DNA of 64,000 nucleotides, taken from positions 1 to 64,000 of the forward strand of contig CAZEVY010000018.1 of the NCBI GenBank assembly GCA_964515555.1, read 5' to 3'. Numbering within the stretch: the stretch's first letter is position 1; every line of letters begins with the position of its first letter. Position numbers and translations under genes: made by a program. Below are positions 46,543 to 53,588 of this stretch, piece after piece. This DNA comes from CAZEVY01 sp964515555. GTDB lineage: Bacteria; Acidobacteriota; Terriglobia; Bryobacterales; Bryobacteraceae. The notes below the pieces were generated by a model. The model did no database searches, was not told the DNA's origin, and saw only the letters and a program-made list of their open reading frames with translations.

Positions 46543-47286
46543 TCAGGCCGCGTAACCACCGTCGATGGTCAGGCTCGCTCCAGTGACGTAGCCGGCTTCG
46601 GGACCCGCGAGATACGCCACCATGGCGGCGACTTCATCGGCATGCGCGTAGCGGGGTATCGCAAGCTGGCTCTTCAGGACGTCGGCGAAATCTCCGGAGT
46701 CGGGGTTCATGTCGGTGTCGACGGGGCCAGGCTGCACGTTGTTCACGGTGATGGCGCGGGGACCGAGATCGCGCGCCAGTCCGCGGGTGAGTCCGGCGAC
46801 GGCCGATTTCGTCATCGCGTAGACGGCGCCGCCGGCGAAGGTCATGCGGTCGGCGTTGACGCTGCCGATCGTAATGATGCGGCCGCCGGCGCCCATGTGG
46901 CGAGCGGCCGCTTGCGCGGCGACGAAAACGGCGCGGACGTTGACGGCCACCATGCGGTCGAACTCGTCGACCGGGAAATCGGCGAGCGGGATGAGTTTCG
47001 CGATGCCGGCGTTGTTCACGAGAATGTCGAGGCGGCCGAAGGCACGCGCGGCCTGGTCGACGGCGTTGCGCACGGCGGCGGGGTCGGCGGAATCGGCGAG
47101 GATGGCGAGGGCGCGTCCGCCGGCGGCTTCGATGGATTTGACTACTTCGGCGGCTTTATCGCGACCGGTGGCGTAGGTGATGGCGACAGCGGCGCCGTCG
47201 CGGGCGAGTCGCCGAGCGATGGCGGCTCCAATGCCCCGCGATGCGCCGGTCACGAGGCCGACTTTTCCGTCGAGTAGATGCGGCAT
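46543..47286 (-). CDS. short-chain dehydrogenase/reductase
   Basis: Classical SDR of 247 residues. Cofactor loop VTGASRGIGAAIA, NNAGIAKLI, catalytic serine in ITIGSVNADR and YAMTK tyrosine/lysine, with VTGASLTIDGGYAA at the end. NADP-binding is likely from the arginine in the cofactor loop. Substrate unknown; similar enzymes reduce 3-oxoacyl-ACP or sugars. The ATG at 47286 is chosen because the fold begins there; the longer open frame overlaps the fliJ gene. It follows fliJ in the same direction after 59 bp but is probably unrelated to flagella. Confidence 0.85.
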   Translation of the reverse strand: MPHLLDGKVGLVTGASRGIGAAIARRLARDGAAVAITYATGRDKAAEVVKSIEAAGGRALAILADSADPAAVRNAVDQAARAFGRLDILVNNAGIAKLIPLADFPVDEFDRMVAVNVRAVFVAAQAAARHMGAGGRIITIGSVNADRMTFAGGAVYAMTKSAVAGLTRGLARDLGPRAITVNNVQPGPVDTDMNPDSGDFADVLKSQLAIPRYAHADEVAAMVAYLAGPEAGYVTGASLTIDGGYAA

Positions 47287-47345
47287 GCCTGCTTGGATGA
47301 CGCGGCGGCAGCGAAAGTTGCGAGGTCTGGAGGCCCCCGCCTGGA

Positions 47346-47783
47346 TTATGCGGCGTTGCGTTGGCGCCAGCCGGTGAGCGCGGAGTCGGCGGCCTGCTCC
47401 TCGATCTCGCGGTTGAACTGATACTGCCACTTCTCCAGCGCCTTGCCCTTGAGGCGGTCGAGCAGCTCGACGTTGCGGCGGGCGCCGGTGAGGCGCGAAC
47501 GCTGTTGGTCGATACGGGCGTTGATGTCCGTACACTCGCGCTCGAGCTTGATCTTGCGCCGGTCGAGGAAATCGCGGTACCGGTCGAGGATTCCGATCTG
47601 GAGCGGGTCGGCCGAGACCAGGGCGGCCAGGTCGGCGTCGTCGCGGTCCTGGTCGATTTCGACGAGCTCGCGGATCAGGCGGCGCTGACCGGCCAGGAGA
47701 ACCTCGAGGCGAGCGCGCTCGGTCTCCTCCTGGAGTTCTCTCCAGTCGCGAACCTTCTCAAGGGAAAAGCTGAAGCGCTTCAT
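47346..47783 (-). CDS. fliJ: flagellar export chaperone FliJ
   Basis: Coiled-coil protein of the flagellar export gate that escorts chaperones and stimulates the FliI ATPase. The 145 residues are almost wholly helical and highly charged, with the typical N-terminus FSFSLEKVRDWRELQEE and the C-terminal ELLDRLKGKALEKWQYQFNREIEEQ. The start overlaps the fliI stop (ATGA). It is the last gene of the flagellar set. Confidence 0.85.
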   Translation of the reverse strand: MKRFSFSLEKVRDWRELQEETERARLEVLLAGQRRLIRELVEIDQDRDDADLAALVSADPLQIGILDRYRDFLDRRKIKLERECTDINARIDQQRSRLTGARRNVELLDRLKGKALEKWQYQFNREIEEQAADSALTGWRQRNAA

Positions 47784-49111
47784 GACGAAAGCAGGGCCTC
47801 CATTTTGGATAAAGTTTCGGAGAACGTAGACTTCTCTTCCGGCGTCTGGCGCAGGAAGTCCAGCAGTTTCGGGCGCACGCGGATGGCGGCGTCCAGTTGC
47901 GGGTTCGACCCGGCGGCGTAGGCGCCGAGATTGATGAGATCCTCGGAGTGCTGGTAGGTCGCCAGCGCATCGCGGAGGCGGCTCGCGGCCGCCTTCTGCT
48001 CCGGAGTGGAGATCTTCGGCGCCAGGCGGCTGACCGATTGCAGAACGTCGATGGCCGGGTAGTGACCGGCCGAGCCGAGCGAGCGCGACAGCACGTAGTG
48101 GCCGTCGAGGCTGGCGCGCACGGCGTCGGCGATGGGCTCGTTCATGTCGTCGCCCTCCACCAGCACCGTGAAGTATCCCGTGATCGAGGCGGCGCGGAAG
48201 CGCCCGGCGCGCTCAAAGATCCGCGGCAGCAGGTTGAACACCGAGGGCGTGTAACCCTTCTGGCTGGGAGGCTCGCCGGCGGTGAGTCCGATCTCGCGCT
48301 GGGCCATCGCCAGACGCGTCACTGAATCCATCATCATCAGGACGCCGGCGCCCCGGTCCCGGAAGAACTCGGCAATCGCCATGGCCACAAAGCAGGCGCG
48401 CACGCGCAGCGGCGCGGGGCGATCGGATGTCGCCACGACCAGCACGGCGCGTTTCATTCCCTCGGGGCCAAGCTCGTTCTCGATGAATTCACGCACCTCG
48501 CGATTGCGCTCGCCGATGAGCGCGATTACCGTCACGTCGGCGGAATTGTGCCGGGCCATTGACCCGAGCAGCGTGCTCTTGCCGACGCCAGAGCCGCCGA
48601 AGATGCCGATACGCTGCCCTTTGCCGCAGGGCAGAAGGCTGTCGATCACGCGGATGCCAGTGGTGAGCGGCTCGTCAATGGGGAGGCGCTCGAGCGGACC
48701 CCGAGGCGGCTGGAAGAGGTCATACATGGCCTCGGCGGTGATGGCGGGACCGCCGTCCATGGGCTGCCCGAAGCCGTCGATGACGCGGCCGAGAAGCCCC
48801 GTGCCGACGGCGACGCGGGCATCTTCACTGCGGGCGGCGATGGGGTCGCCGGCCACGAGACCGCCGGTCTCCTCCAGCGGTAGGCTGAGGACTCTGCCGT
48901 CGCGGAAGCCGATCACCTGGGTGCGGATGAGGCGTCCGGAGGCGGTGCGGATTTCGCAGAAATCGCCGAGCGCGGTGGAGGGGCCTTCGGAGACGATGAG
49001 AAGTCCGGCGGTCTCGACCACGCGGCCCATCCAGCGCAGCGAGTCGATTCGGTCGAGGGCGCCCGCATAGGCGCCGAGATCCCAGAACGATGTGGCGTTG
49101 GAGGCGGTCAT
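47780..49111 (-). CDS. fliI: flagellum-specific ATPase FliI
   Basis: Hexameric ATPase of the flagellar type III export apparatus. Walker A is GGSGVGKST in IGIFGGSGVGKSTLLGSMA, Walker B MMMDSVTRLAMAQREIG, with GERNREVREFIENELG and the GEPPSQKGYTPSVFNLLPR loop typical of FliI rather than F1 beta. The N-terminal beta-barrel portion begins near GRVVETAGLLIVSEGP. Length 443 is normal. Its start overlaps fliH and its stop overlaps fliJ. Confidence 0.95.
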   Translation of the reverse strand: MTASNATSFWDLGAYAGALDRIDSLRWMGRVVETAGLLIVSEGPSTALGDFCEIRTASGRLIRTQVIGFRDGRVLSLPLEETGGLVAGDPIAARSEDARVAVGTGLLGRVIDGFGQPMDGGPAITAEAMYDLFQPPRGPLERLPIDEPLTTGIRVIDSLLPCGKGQRIGIFGGSGVGKSTLLGSMARHNSADVTVIALIGERNREVREFIENELGPEGMKRAVLVVATSDRPAPLRVRACFVAMAIAEFFRDRGAGVLMMMDSVTRLAMAQREIGLTAGEPPSQKGYTPSVFNLLPRIFERAGRFRAASITGYFTVLVEGDDMNEPIADAVRASLDGHYVLSRSLGSAGHYPAIDVLQSVSRLAPKISTPEQKAAASRLRDALATYQHSEDLINLGAYAAGSNPQLDAAIRVRPKLLDFLRQTPEEKSTFSETLSKMEALLSS

Positions 49112-49803
49112 GTTCGCCGGCGCATCAGATCCGCGAAGCCGCGGTCGATTTCCTCCAGTTGCGTTTCCACGGAAGCGTCGAGTTGGCCGCGCTGCGTTTC
49201 GATCAGCAGCGCGCCGCGCTCGAGCGTGGGGTCGGCTACGACTTCCATGCGCTGCGGCAGGTGCATCGCGGCCAGGTGCTTTTCGACCACGGGGGCTTCG
49301 CGCGGATAGACGCGGACGCGGTGCACATCGCGAGCATCCAGGCGCGCCAGCGCGGCACGGACAATGCCGAGCAGCGCTTCGGAATCGACCGTGATCTCGC
49401 GGTGCAGGATGCGCCGGGCCACCATGGTGGCAAGCTTGGCGAGGTCCTGCTCCATGTTGCGGCGCATCTGACGCTCGACACCCATGAGGTCGCGGACGGC
49501 GGCGGCCGCGCGCCCGTTCATCTGGTCGACCTGGGCCGCCACTTTGGCGGTGGCGGCGGCCTCGCCTTGCTGGAATCCCTGCTGGCGGGCGGCCTGCTCG
49601 CGCACCACGGCGTCGGCCTCCATTTCCTTCATGCGAGACTCGAAGGTTTCGGCGAGATTGGGTATGCGGCCGTGAGGGAGCGCCAGGCGCGGGGCAAGCT
49701 GCGCGGTGTGGAGGGCGGCAGACTGCGCGGCCAGTCCGACCCGCCTCCAGGCGATGGGCGCGGCGCCCTCGGCGTCGCCGCCGACGACGCGTCTACACGA
49801 CAT
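49108..49803 (-). CDS. fliH: flagellar assembly protein FliH
   Basis: Regulator and anchor of the FliI ATPase. The N-terminal half is a long charged helix (ETFESRMKEMEADAVVREQ), the C-terminal half the V1/F1 b-subunit-like domain with DLAKLATMVARRILHREI and TLERGALLIETQRGQLDASVETQL, the usual FliH end. The ATG at 49803 overlaps the fliF-fliG stop by 11 bp; the longer open frame lies inside that gene. 231 residues. Confidence 0.88.
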   Translation of the reverse strand: MSCRRVVGGDAEGAAPIAWRRVGLAAQSAALHTAQLAPRLALPHGRIPNLAETFESRMKEMEADAVVREQAARQQGFQQGEAAATAKVAAQVDQMNGRAAAAVRDLMGVERQMRRNMEQDLAKLATMVARRILHREITVDSEALLGIVRAALARLDARDVHRVRVYPREAPVVEKHLAAMHLPQRMEVVADPTLERGALLIETQRGQLDASVETQLEEIDRGFADLMRRRT

Positions 49804-51991
49804 ACTGTTCGCCCACGGTTGCGTCGAGACTGATGACGCCCTCTCCCTCAAGTTGGCGGACGACGGCTACGATCTGCTGCTGCGATCCCTCGACTTCCTT
49901 GCTCGTGATGGGGCCGAGGGCGACCATGTCCTGGCGCGTCATCTCGGCGCCGCGCTGGGACATGTTGGAGAGGAAGTGCTGCTTCAACTGGTCGCTGGCG
50001 CCTTTCAGAGCGATGGTGAGCACTTTGCGGTCCACTCTGGCGAGGATTTCCTTGATGGCGTTGGCGTCGATCAGCAGGAGGTCCTCGAAGACGAACATCA
50101 GGTGACGAATGTGTTCGACGAGGGCCGGATCTGCCTTCTCGATGTCCTCGAGAAGCTCCTTGCTGGCGCTGGAGTCGAGGCGATTGAACATCTCCGAGAC
50201 GGCCTTCACGCCACCGTAGGACTCGCGGCTGAACTCGCCGAGCGCCTTCAGTTTCGTGCCGATGATGCCGGCGATGCGGGTGATGACGTCGGGTGAAATC
50301 TGGTCAAGGTGCGCCATGCGGAGAGCGGCTTCGGCGCGCAGCTCCGAGGGCAGCGAGAACAGCAACGCGGCGGCCCGCGAGGGGTTCAGGTGCGAGAGCA
50401 CCAGTGCGATGGTCTGCGGATGCTCGGAGTGAATGAACTTGGCGAGCTGCTGGGGGTCGGCCTTCTGGAGCGTGTCGAAGCCGGGGTTCTCTGCCGCTTT
50501 CCCGTTGAGATGCTGGGAGAGCAGCTGTCCTTTCCTGGTGGCCGCCAGCGGCTCGGTGAGCGACTCCGGCAGATCGAGCGTGGCCTCGGCCTTCTCCAGA
50601 AGTGCGTTCTCGTTGCCCGCCGCGGGCGCGGCGCCGGCGATGGCGGGCTGCATGGCGACTGAGACCGCGATCTTCTTCTTGCGGCCGCGGACCATCAGGA
50701 TAAGCGTGAACGTCGCGATCGCCACGGCCAGCACACGGCCGGCGAGAGCGCCGAGAATGACGTAATCCTTCCTCCCGATGGCGTCGCTGAGCCACTTCGG
50801 CGCGGCCAGTGTGGCGACCGGCGCGGCCGTCACCGGGGAGGCGAACGACGGCGCCCAGGTCGCGGTGGATTCGAACAGCAGGCTCTCGACCACGATCTGG
50901 TCGCCGCGGTCGGGCTTGAGTCCCACAGCGCCGGCGACGAGGTCCTTGATGGCTTTCAGGCGCTCGGCGGGGATCGGTTCGACGATGCGCTTCTGCCTGG
51001 CGTCCTCGCCCTCGAAACGAACGGCGTGGTCGACCAGCAGCGACACGGAGATGCGCTGGACGGAGCCTTGCGGCAGTTTGGTGTGCCGCACGGTGCGGCT
51101 CGCCTGGTACGAGATGTTCCCGGTGCGCCGCGACCACGCCATCTCGGAGCGCTCGGGGTCGAAGGTCTCTTCGCTTTTCTCGCCGCTGGTGAAGTCGCAC
51201 TCGACCGAGACGCCGGCTCGGAACTTGTCGGATCCCAGAAGCGGCTCGACGGTGTTGGAGATCTTGGCGAGCAGGTCGCGCTCGATCGACTGGCGGTACT
51301 CGATCATGGCGCCCGAAGGCTCGCTGCCGTCGGAGTTGAGCTGCGGACGGGGGCGGCTGAGGAGGTTGCCGCGCATGTCCATGATCGACACCCGCTCGGG
51401 GGCGAGTCCCTCGACGGCGCTTGCGACCAGGTGCGCGATCGACAGCACATTCGCCGGCGCGAGCCTGGCGCCGAGGCGGAGCTTCAGCAGCACGCTGGCT
51501 TTCGCGGGCTGGCGGCTCTCGAGGAAGACGGATTGCTTGGGGCGCGTGATGTGCACGCGCGCGCGCTCCACTTCGGCGATCGACATGACGGAGCGTTCCA
51601 ACTCGCCCTCGAGGGCGCGATGATAGTTCACCTGCTCGACGAAGTCGGTGGCGCCGAAGTTGGTCTTGTCGAACAGCTCGAAGCCGATGCGCCCGCTCTT
51701 GGGCAGGCCGGCGGAGGCGAGCAACAGCCGCAGGTCGGCGATCTTGTCGGAGCGGACCAGGACTGTACCGCCGTCGGAGGTGAGCCGGTACTCGACGCCG
51801 CCCTCGCGCAGCTTGGCGACGACACCGGACGCGTCTTCCGCCGCCAGGCCGCTGTAAATGGGGTGGAAGCTCCGCTCGTTGTTCCAGCGCTGAAAGTACA
51901 CCAGTCCGCCGGCGACGGCGGCGGCGGCCGCGGCCAGCGTGATCGTCTGGCGAACCGAGAGACTGAGGAAGAGGCGGCGAAGTTGATCCAT
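49793..51991 (-). CDS. fliFG: natural FliF-FliG fusion: MS-ring and motor switch in one protein
   Basis: One uninterrupted 732-residue frame. Residues 1-440 are FliF: helix 1 at about 16-33, ring-building motifs (GRIGFELFDKTNFGATDFVEQVNY, split over residues 100-123; RVHITRPKQSVF at 145-156), and helix 2 at about 411-434. After a linker of 60 residues come FliG middle (500-585, EHPQ at 523-526) and C-terminal domains (592-732) with the charged torque helix FEDLLLIDANAIKEILARVD. The FliG N-domain and the FliF tail that normally bind each other are absent. Fusion makes the joint covalent and fixes a 1:1 ratio. No stop or frameshift is visible. Confidence 0.92.
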   Translation of the reverse strand: MDQLRRLFLSLSVRQTITLAAAAAAVAGGLVYFQRWNNERSFHPIYSGLAAEDASGVVAKLREGGVEYRLTSDGGTVLVRSDKIADLRLLLASAGLPKSGRIGFELFDKTNFGATDFVEQVNYHRALEGELERSVMSIAEVERARVHITRPKQSVFLESRQPAKASVLLKLRLGARLAPANVLSIAHLVASAVEGLAPERVSIMDMRGNLLSRPRPQLNSDGSEPSGAMIEYRQSIERDLLAKISNTVEPLLGSDKFRAGVSVECDFTSGEKSEETFDPERSEMAWSRRTGNISYQASRTVRHTKLPQGSVQRISVSLLVDHAVRFEGEDARQKRIVEPIPAERLKAIKDLVAGAVGLKPDRGDQIVVESLLFESTATWAPSFASPVTAAPVATLAAPKWLSDAIGRKDYVILGALAGRVLAVAIATFTLILMVRGRKKKIAVSVAMQPAIAGAAPAAGNENALLEKAEATLDLPESLTEPLAATRKGQLLSQHLNGKAAENPGFDTLQKADPQQLAKFIHSEHPQTIALVLSHLNPSRAAALLFSLPSELRAEAALRMAHLDQISPDVITRIAGIIGTKLKALGEFSRESYGGVKAVSEMFNRLDSSASKELLEDIEKADPALVEHIRHLMFVFEDLLLIDANAIKEILARVDRKVLTIALKGASDQLKQHFLSNMSQRGAEMTRQDMVALGPITSKEVEGSQQQIVAVVRQLEGEGVISLDATVGEQYVV

Positions 51992-52004
51992 GCGGGGTGT
52001 CGGC

Positions 52005-52304
52005 CTAGAGCTGCATCCTCATGATTTCCTGGTAGGCCTCCACGACTTTGTTCTTCACCTGAAGGAAAGTCTCGAAGGCGATCCCGGCCTGCTGCGTGGT
52101 GAGCGCGACCCTGTGCACGTCCTCCTGCTCGCCGGGGACGAACCGGTCGATGGACTGCCCGGCGCCCGCGCGGTGGTTCTCAACGCGGCTGATGGCGTCG
52201 TTGATTACCTTCGGGAAGGTGTCGCCGGAACCGGCGGATGTCAAGGGCGGCAGACCTGGGAAGTCGACCGACGGGGGCGCGTTGGGGACGATTCGATTCA
52301 GCAT
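52005..52304 (-). CDS. fliE: flagellar hook-basal body protein FliE
   Basis: Small rod/MS-ring adaptor joining the FliF ring to the rod. The 99 residues end with the FliE hallmark VALTTQQAGIAFETFLQVKNKVVEAYQEIMRMQL, split here by length limits, preceded by FPKVINDAISRVENHRA. It precedes the FliF-FliG fusion by 13 bp. The usual flgB and flgC partners upstream are not intact: only a flgB-like stub remains. Confidence 0.9.
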   Translation of the reverse strand: MLNRIVPNAPPSVDFPGLPPLTSAGSGDTFPKVINDAISRVENHRAGAGQSIDRFVPGEQEDVHRVALTTQQAGIAFETFLQVKNKVVEAYQEIMRMQL

Positions 52305-52305
52305 G

Positions 52306-52422
52306 CTATCTCACCAGGCGATTGGACGTCCCGGCATGGGCGGCATTGGACGCCGCGATCTTCTGCAGGGTGCTGAGCAGGTCCATGTACCGTTCGAGGT
52401 TGGAGGCCACGCGCTGCGTCAC
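52306..52422 (-). pseudogene. truncated flgB-like fragment
   Basis: A 38-codon frame from GTG at 52422 (or 26 from ATG at 52386) ends just before fliE. Its product includes VASNLERYMDLLSTLQKIAASN, seen in two parts, matching the first helix and ASN(IAN) motif of FlgB rod proteins; the rest, SNAAHAGTSNRLVR, drifts where ANxxTPGY should be and then stops. About 100 C-terminal residues and all of flgC are missing. Either decayed remnant or leader peptide; remnant preferred. Confidence 0.55.
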
Positions 52423-52434
52423 GCATCTGGGAAG

Positions 52435-52450
52435 GCAACCGGGATGCCAA
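52435..52450 (-). promoter_or_regulatory. sigma54 (-24/-12) promoter of the flagellar operon
   Basis: Minus strand TTGGCA (52445-52450) and TTGC (52435-52438) with the GG and GC doublets separated by 10 bases, the exact RpoN spacing. Predicted start near 52424. It implies control by an NtrC-like activator of the FleQ/FlrC kind, not seen in this window. Confidence 0.65.
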
Positions 52451-52820
52451 ACTCGGCGCTTTGTTCCGAAGGGTTTAGAAATGACGGTCGCTTTAAGGAG
52501 CGCGAAGCGGCAAGTACTTGGCGTTACTTTTTGTGATCTTGCCGATAAGATGACGCCCGGTCAGTGGGCTGGCTGCGCAAACATTTGCGGGGTGAGGTGT
52601 TCGGAGAATCGCGAAGGGCCGCGTGGCGCCGCCGCGGGTGACACGCAGGCGGGACGGCGTGGCCGGCGGAGGCCGGTGAGCAGTATCGCCCGTTGCGCAG
52701 CCGGGCAGCGCGGTTTTGCGCGAGCTGGTGACAAGAACGGCATCCGTTCGGTTTACGGCGGGATCGTCGCGCGCCGGGCGCATCGGCGGGAGTTACAATG
52801 ACCTTTCCACGGAGGTCGTC
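52451..52820. other. non-coding gap between flagellar operon and sugar isomerase gene
   Basis: No supportable gene. Two short perfect inverted repeats occur: CGCT-6-AGCG at 52489-52502 and CGCAAA-2-TTTGCG at 52576-52589, roughly 70 and 160 bp upstream of the sigma54 start and thus candidate activator sites. The part nearest the flagellar promoter is less GC-rich. The rest is GC-rich without pattern until the GGAGG ribosome site before 52821. Confidence 0.5.
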
Positions 52821-53588
52821 ATGCTGCTCGGCGCGGTCACCTACAACGTCTGTAAGGACTGGGATCTGGAGACGCTCATCACCAAGCTCGAAGAGGCCCG
52901 CTTCGAGGCGGTCGAGCTGCGGACCACCCATAAGCACGGCGTGGAGCCCTCGCTGACGGCGGCCGAGCGCGCCGCCGTGAAGGCCCGCTTCGCGCGCAGC
53001 AAAGTGCGTTTGGTCAGTTACGGGTCGGTTTGCGAGTTCCATTCGCCCGACGCCGCCGAGCGCCGCAAGCACGTCGAGATCGGCAAGCAGTGGATCGAGC
53101 TGGCGCACGACACCGGCGCCTGGGGCGTCAAGGTGCGTCCGAACGGCGTGCCGGCGGGGGTGCCGCGCGCGACCACCATCGGGAATATCGCCGCCTGCCT
53201 CCGCGAGCTCGGCGAAAAGGGCGCCGGCATGGGAGTCGAGATCTGGGTGGAAGTGCACGGCCGCGATTCGCAGGAGCCGGCTTTCATGGCCGACCTGATG
53301 CGGGCGACGAAGCACGACAGCGTCGGCGTGTGCTGGAACTCGAACCCCACCGATGTCGTCAATGGCAGCGTGAAACAGAGCTTCGAGCTGCTGAGGCCCT
53401 GGATCAAGAGCGTCCACATCAACGAGCTTGCCAATCCCGCCTATCCGTGGCGCGAGCTGTTCGGGCTGCTGCGCCAGGCGAAGTACGAACGCTACGCGCT
53501 GTGCGAGGCACAGGAAAGTAAGGAGCCGGAGCGTTTTCTGCGGTGGTACCGTGCGATGTGGACGGAGCTGAATCGTCCATGCGCCTGA
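52821..53588 (+). CDS. sugar phosphate isomerase/epimerase-like TIM barrel protein
   Basis: Xylose isomerase-like TIM barrel (AP endonuclease 2 fold) of 255 residues; many relatives isomerise sugars or inositols with a divalent metal. Visible elements: FEAVELRTTHKHGVEPSL (first strand and helix), VKVRPNGVPAG, VEIWVEVHGRDSQ and the histidine in KSVHINELAN, plausible metal ligands. The ATG at 52821 follows a GGAGG site. Its 3' end overlaps the next gene by 10 bp, so the pair is coupled. Confidence 0.75.
   Translation: MLLGAVTYNVCKDWDLETLITKLEEARFEAVELRTTHKHGVEPSLTAAERAAVKARFARSKVRLVSYGSVCEFHSPDAAERRKHVEIGKQWIELAHDTGAWGVKVRPNGVPAGVPRATTIGNIAACLRELGEKGAGMGVEIWVEVHGRDSQEPAFMADLMRATKHDSVGVCWNSNPTDVVNGSVKQSFELLRPWIKSVHINELANPAYPWRELFGLLRQAKYERYALCEAQESKEPERFLRWYRAMWTELNRPCA

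Noticed and set aside
49793..51991. Two separate genes fliF and fliG joined by a frameshift artefact
   Set aside because: The frame is continuous through the linker with no stop, and no internal start or ribosome site for a separate fliG is visible. The FliG N-domain is missing altogether rather than out of frame.
52493..52783. 96-codon minus-strand frame in the gap upstream of the sigma54 promoter
   Set aside because: No ribosome site, no motif, and GC-rich arginine-proline text; treated as non-coding.
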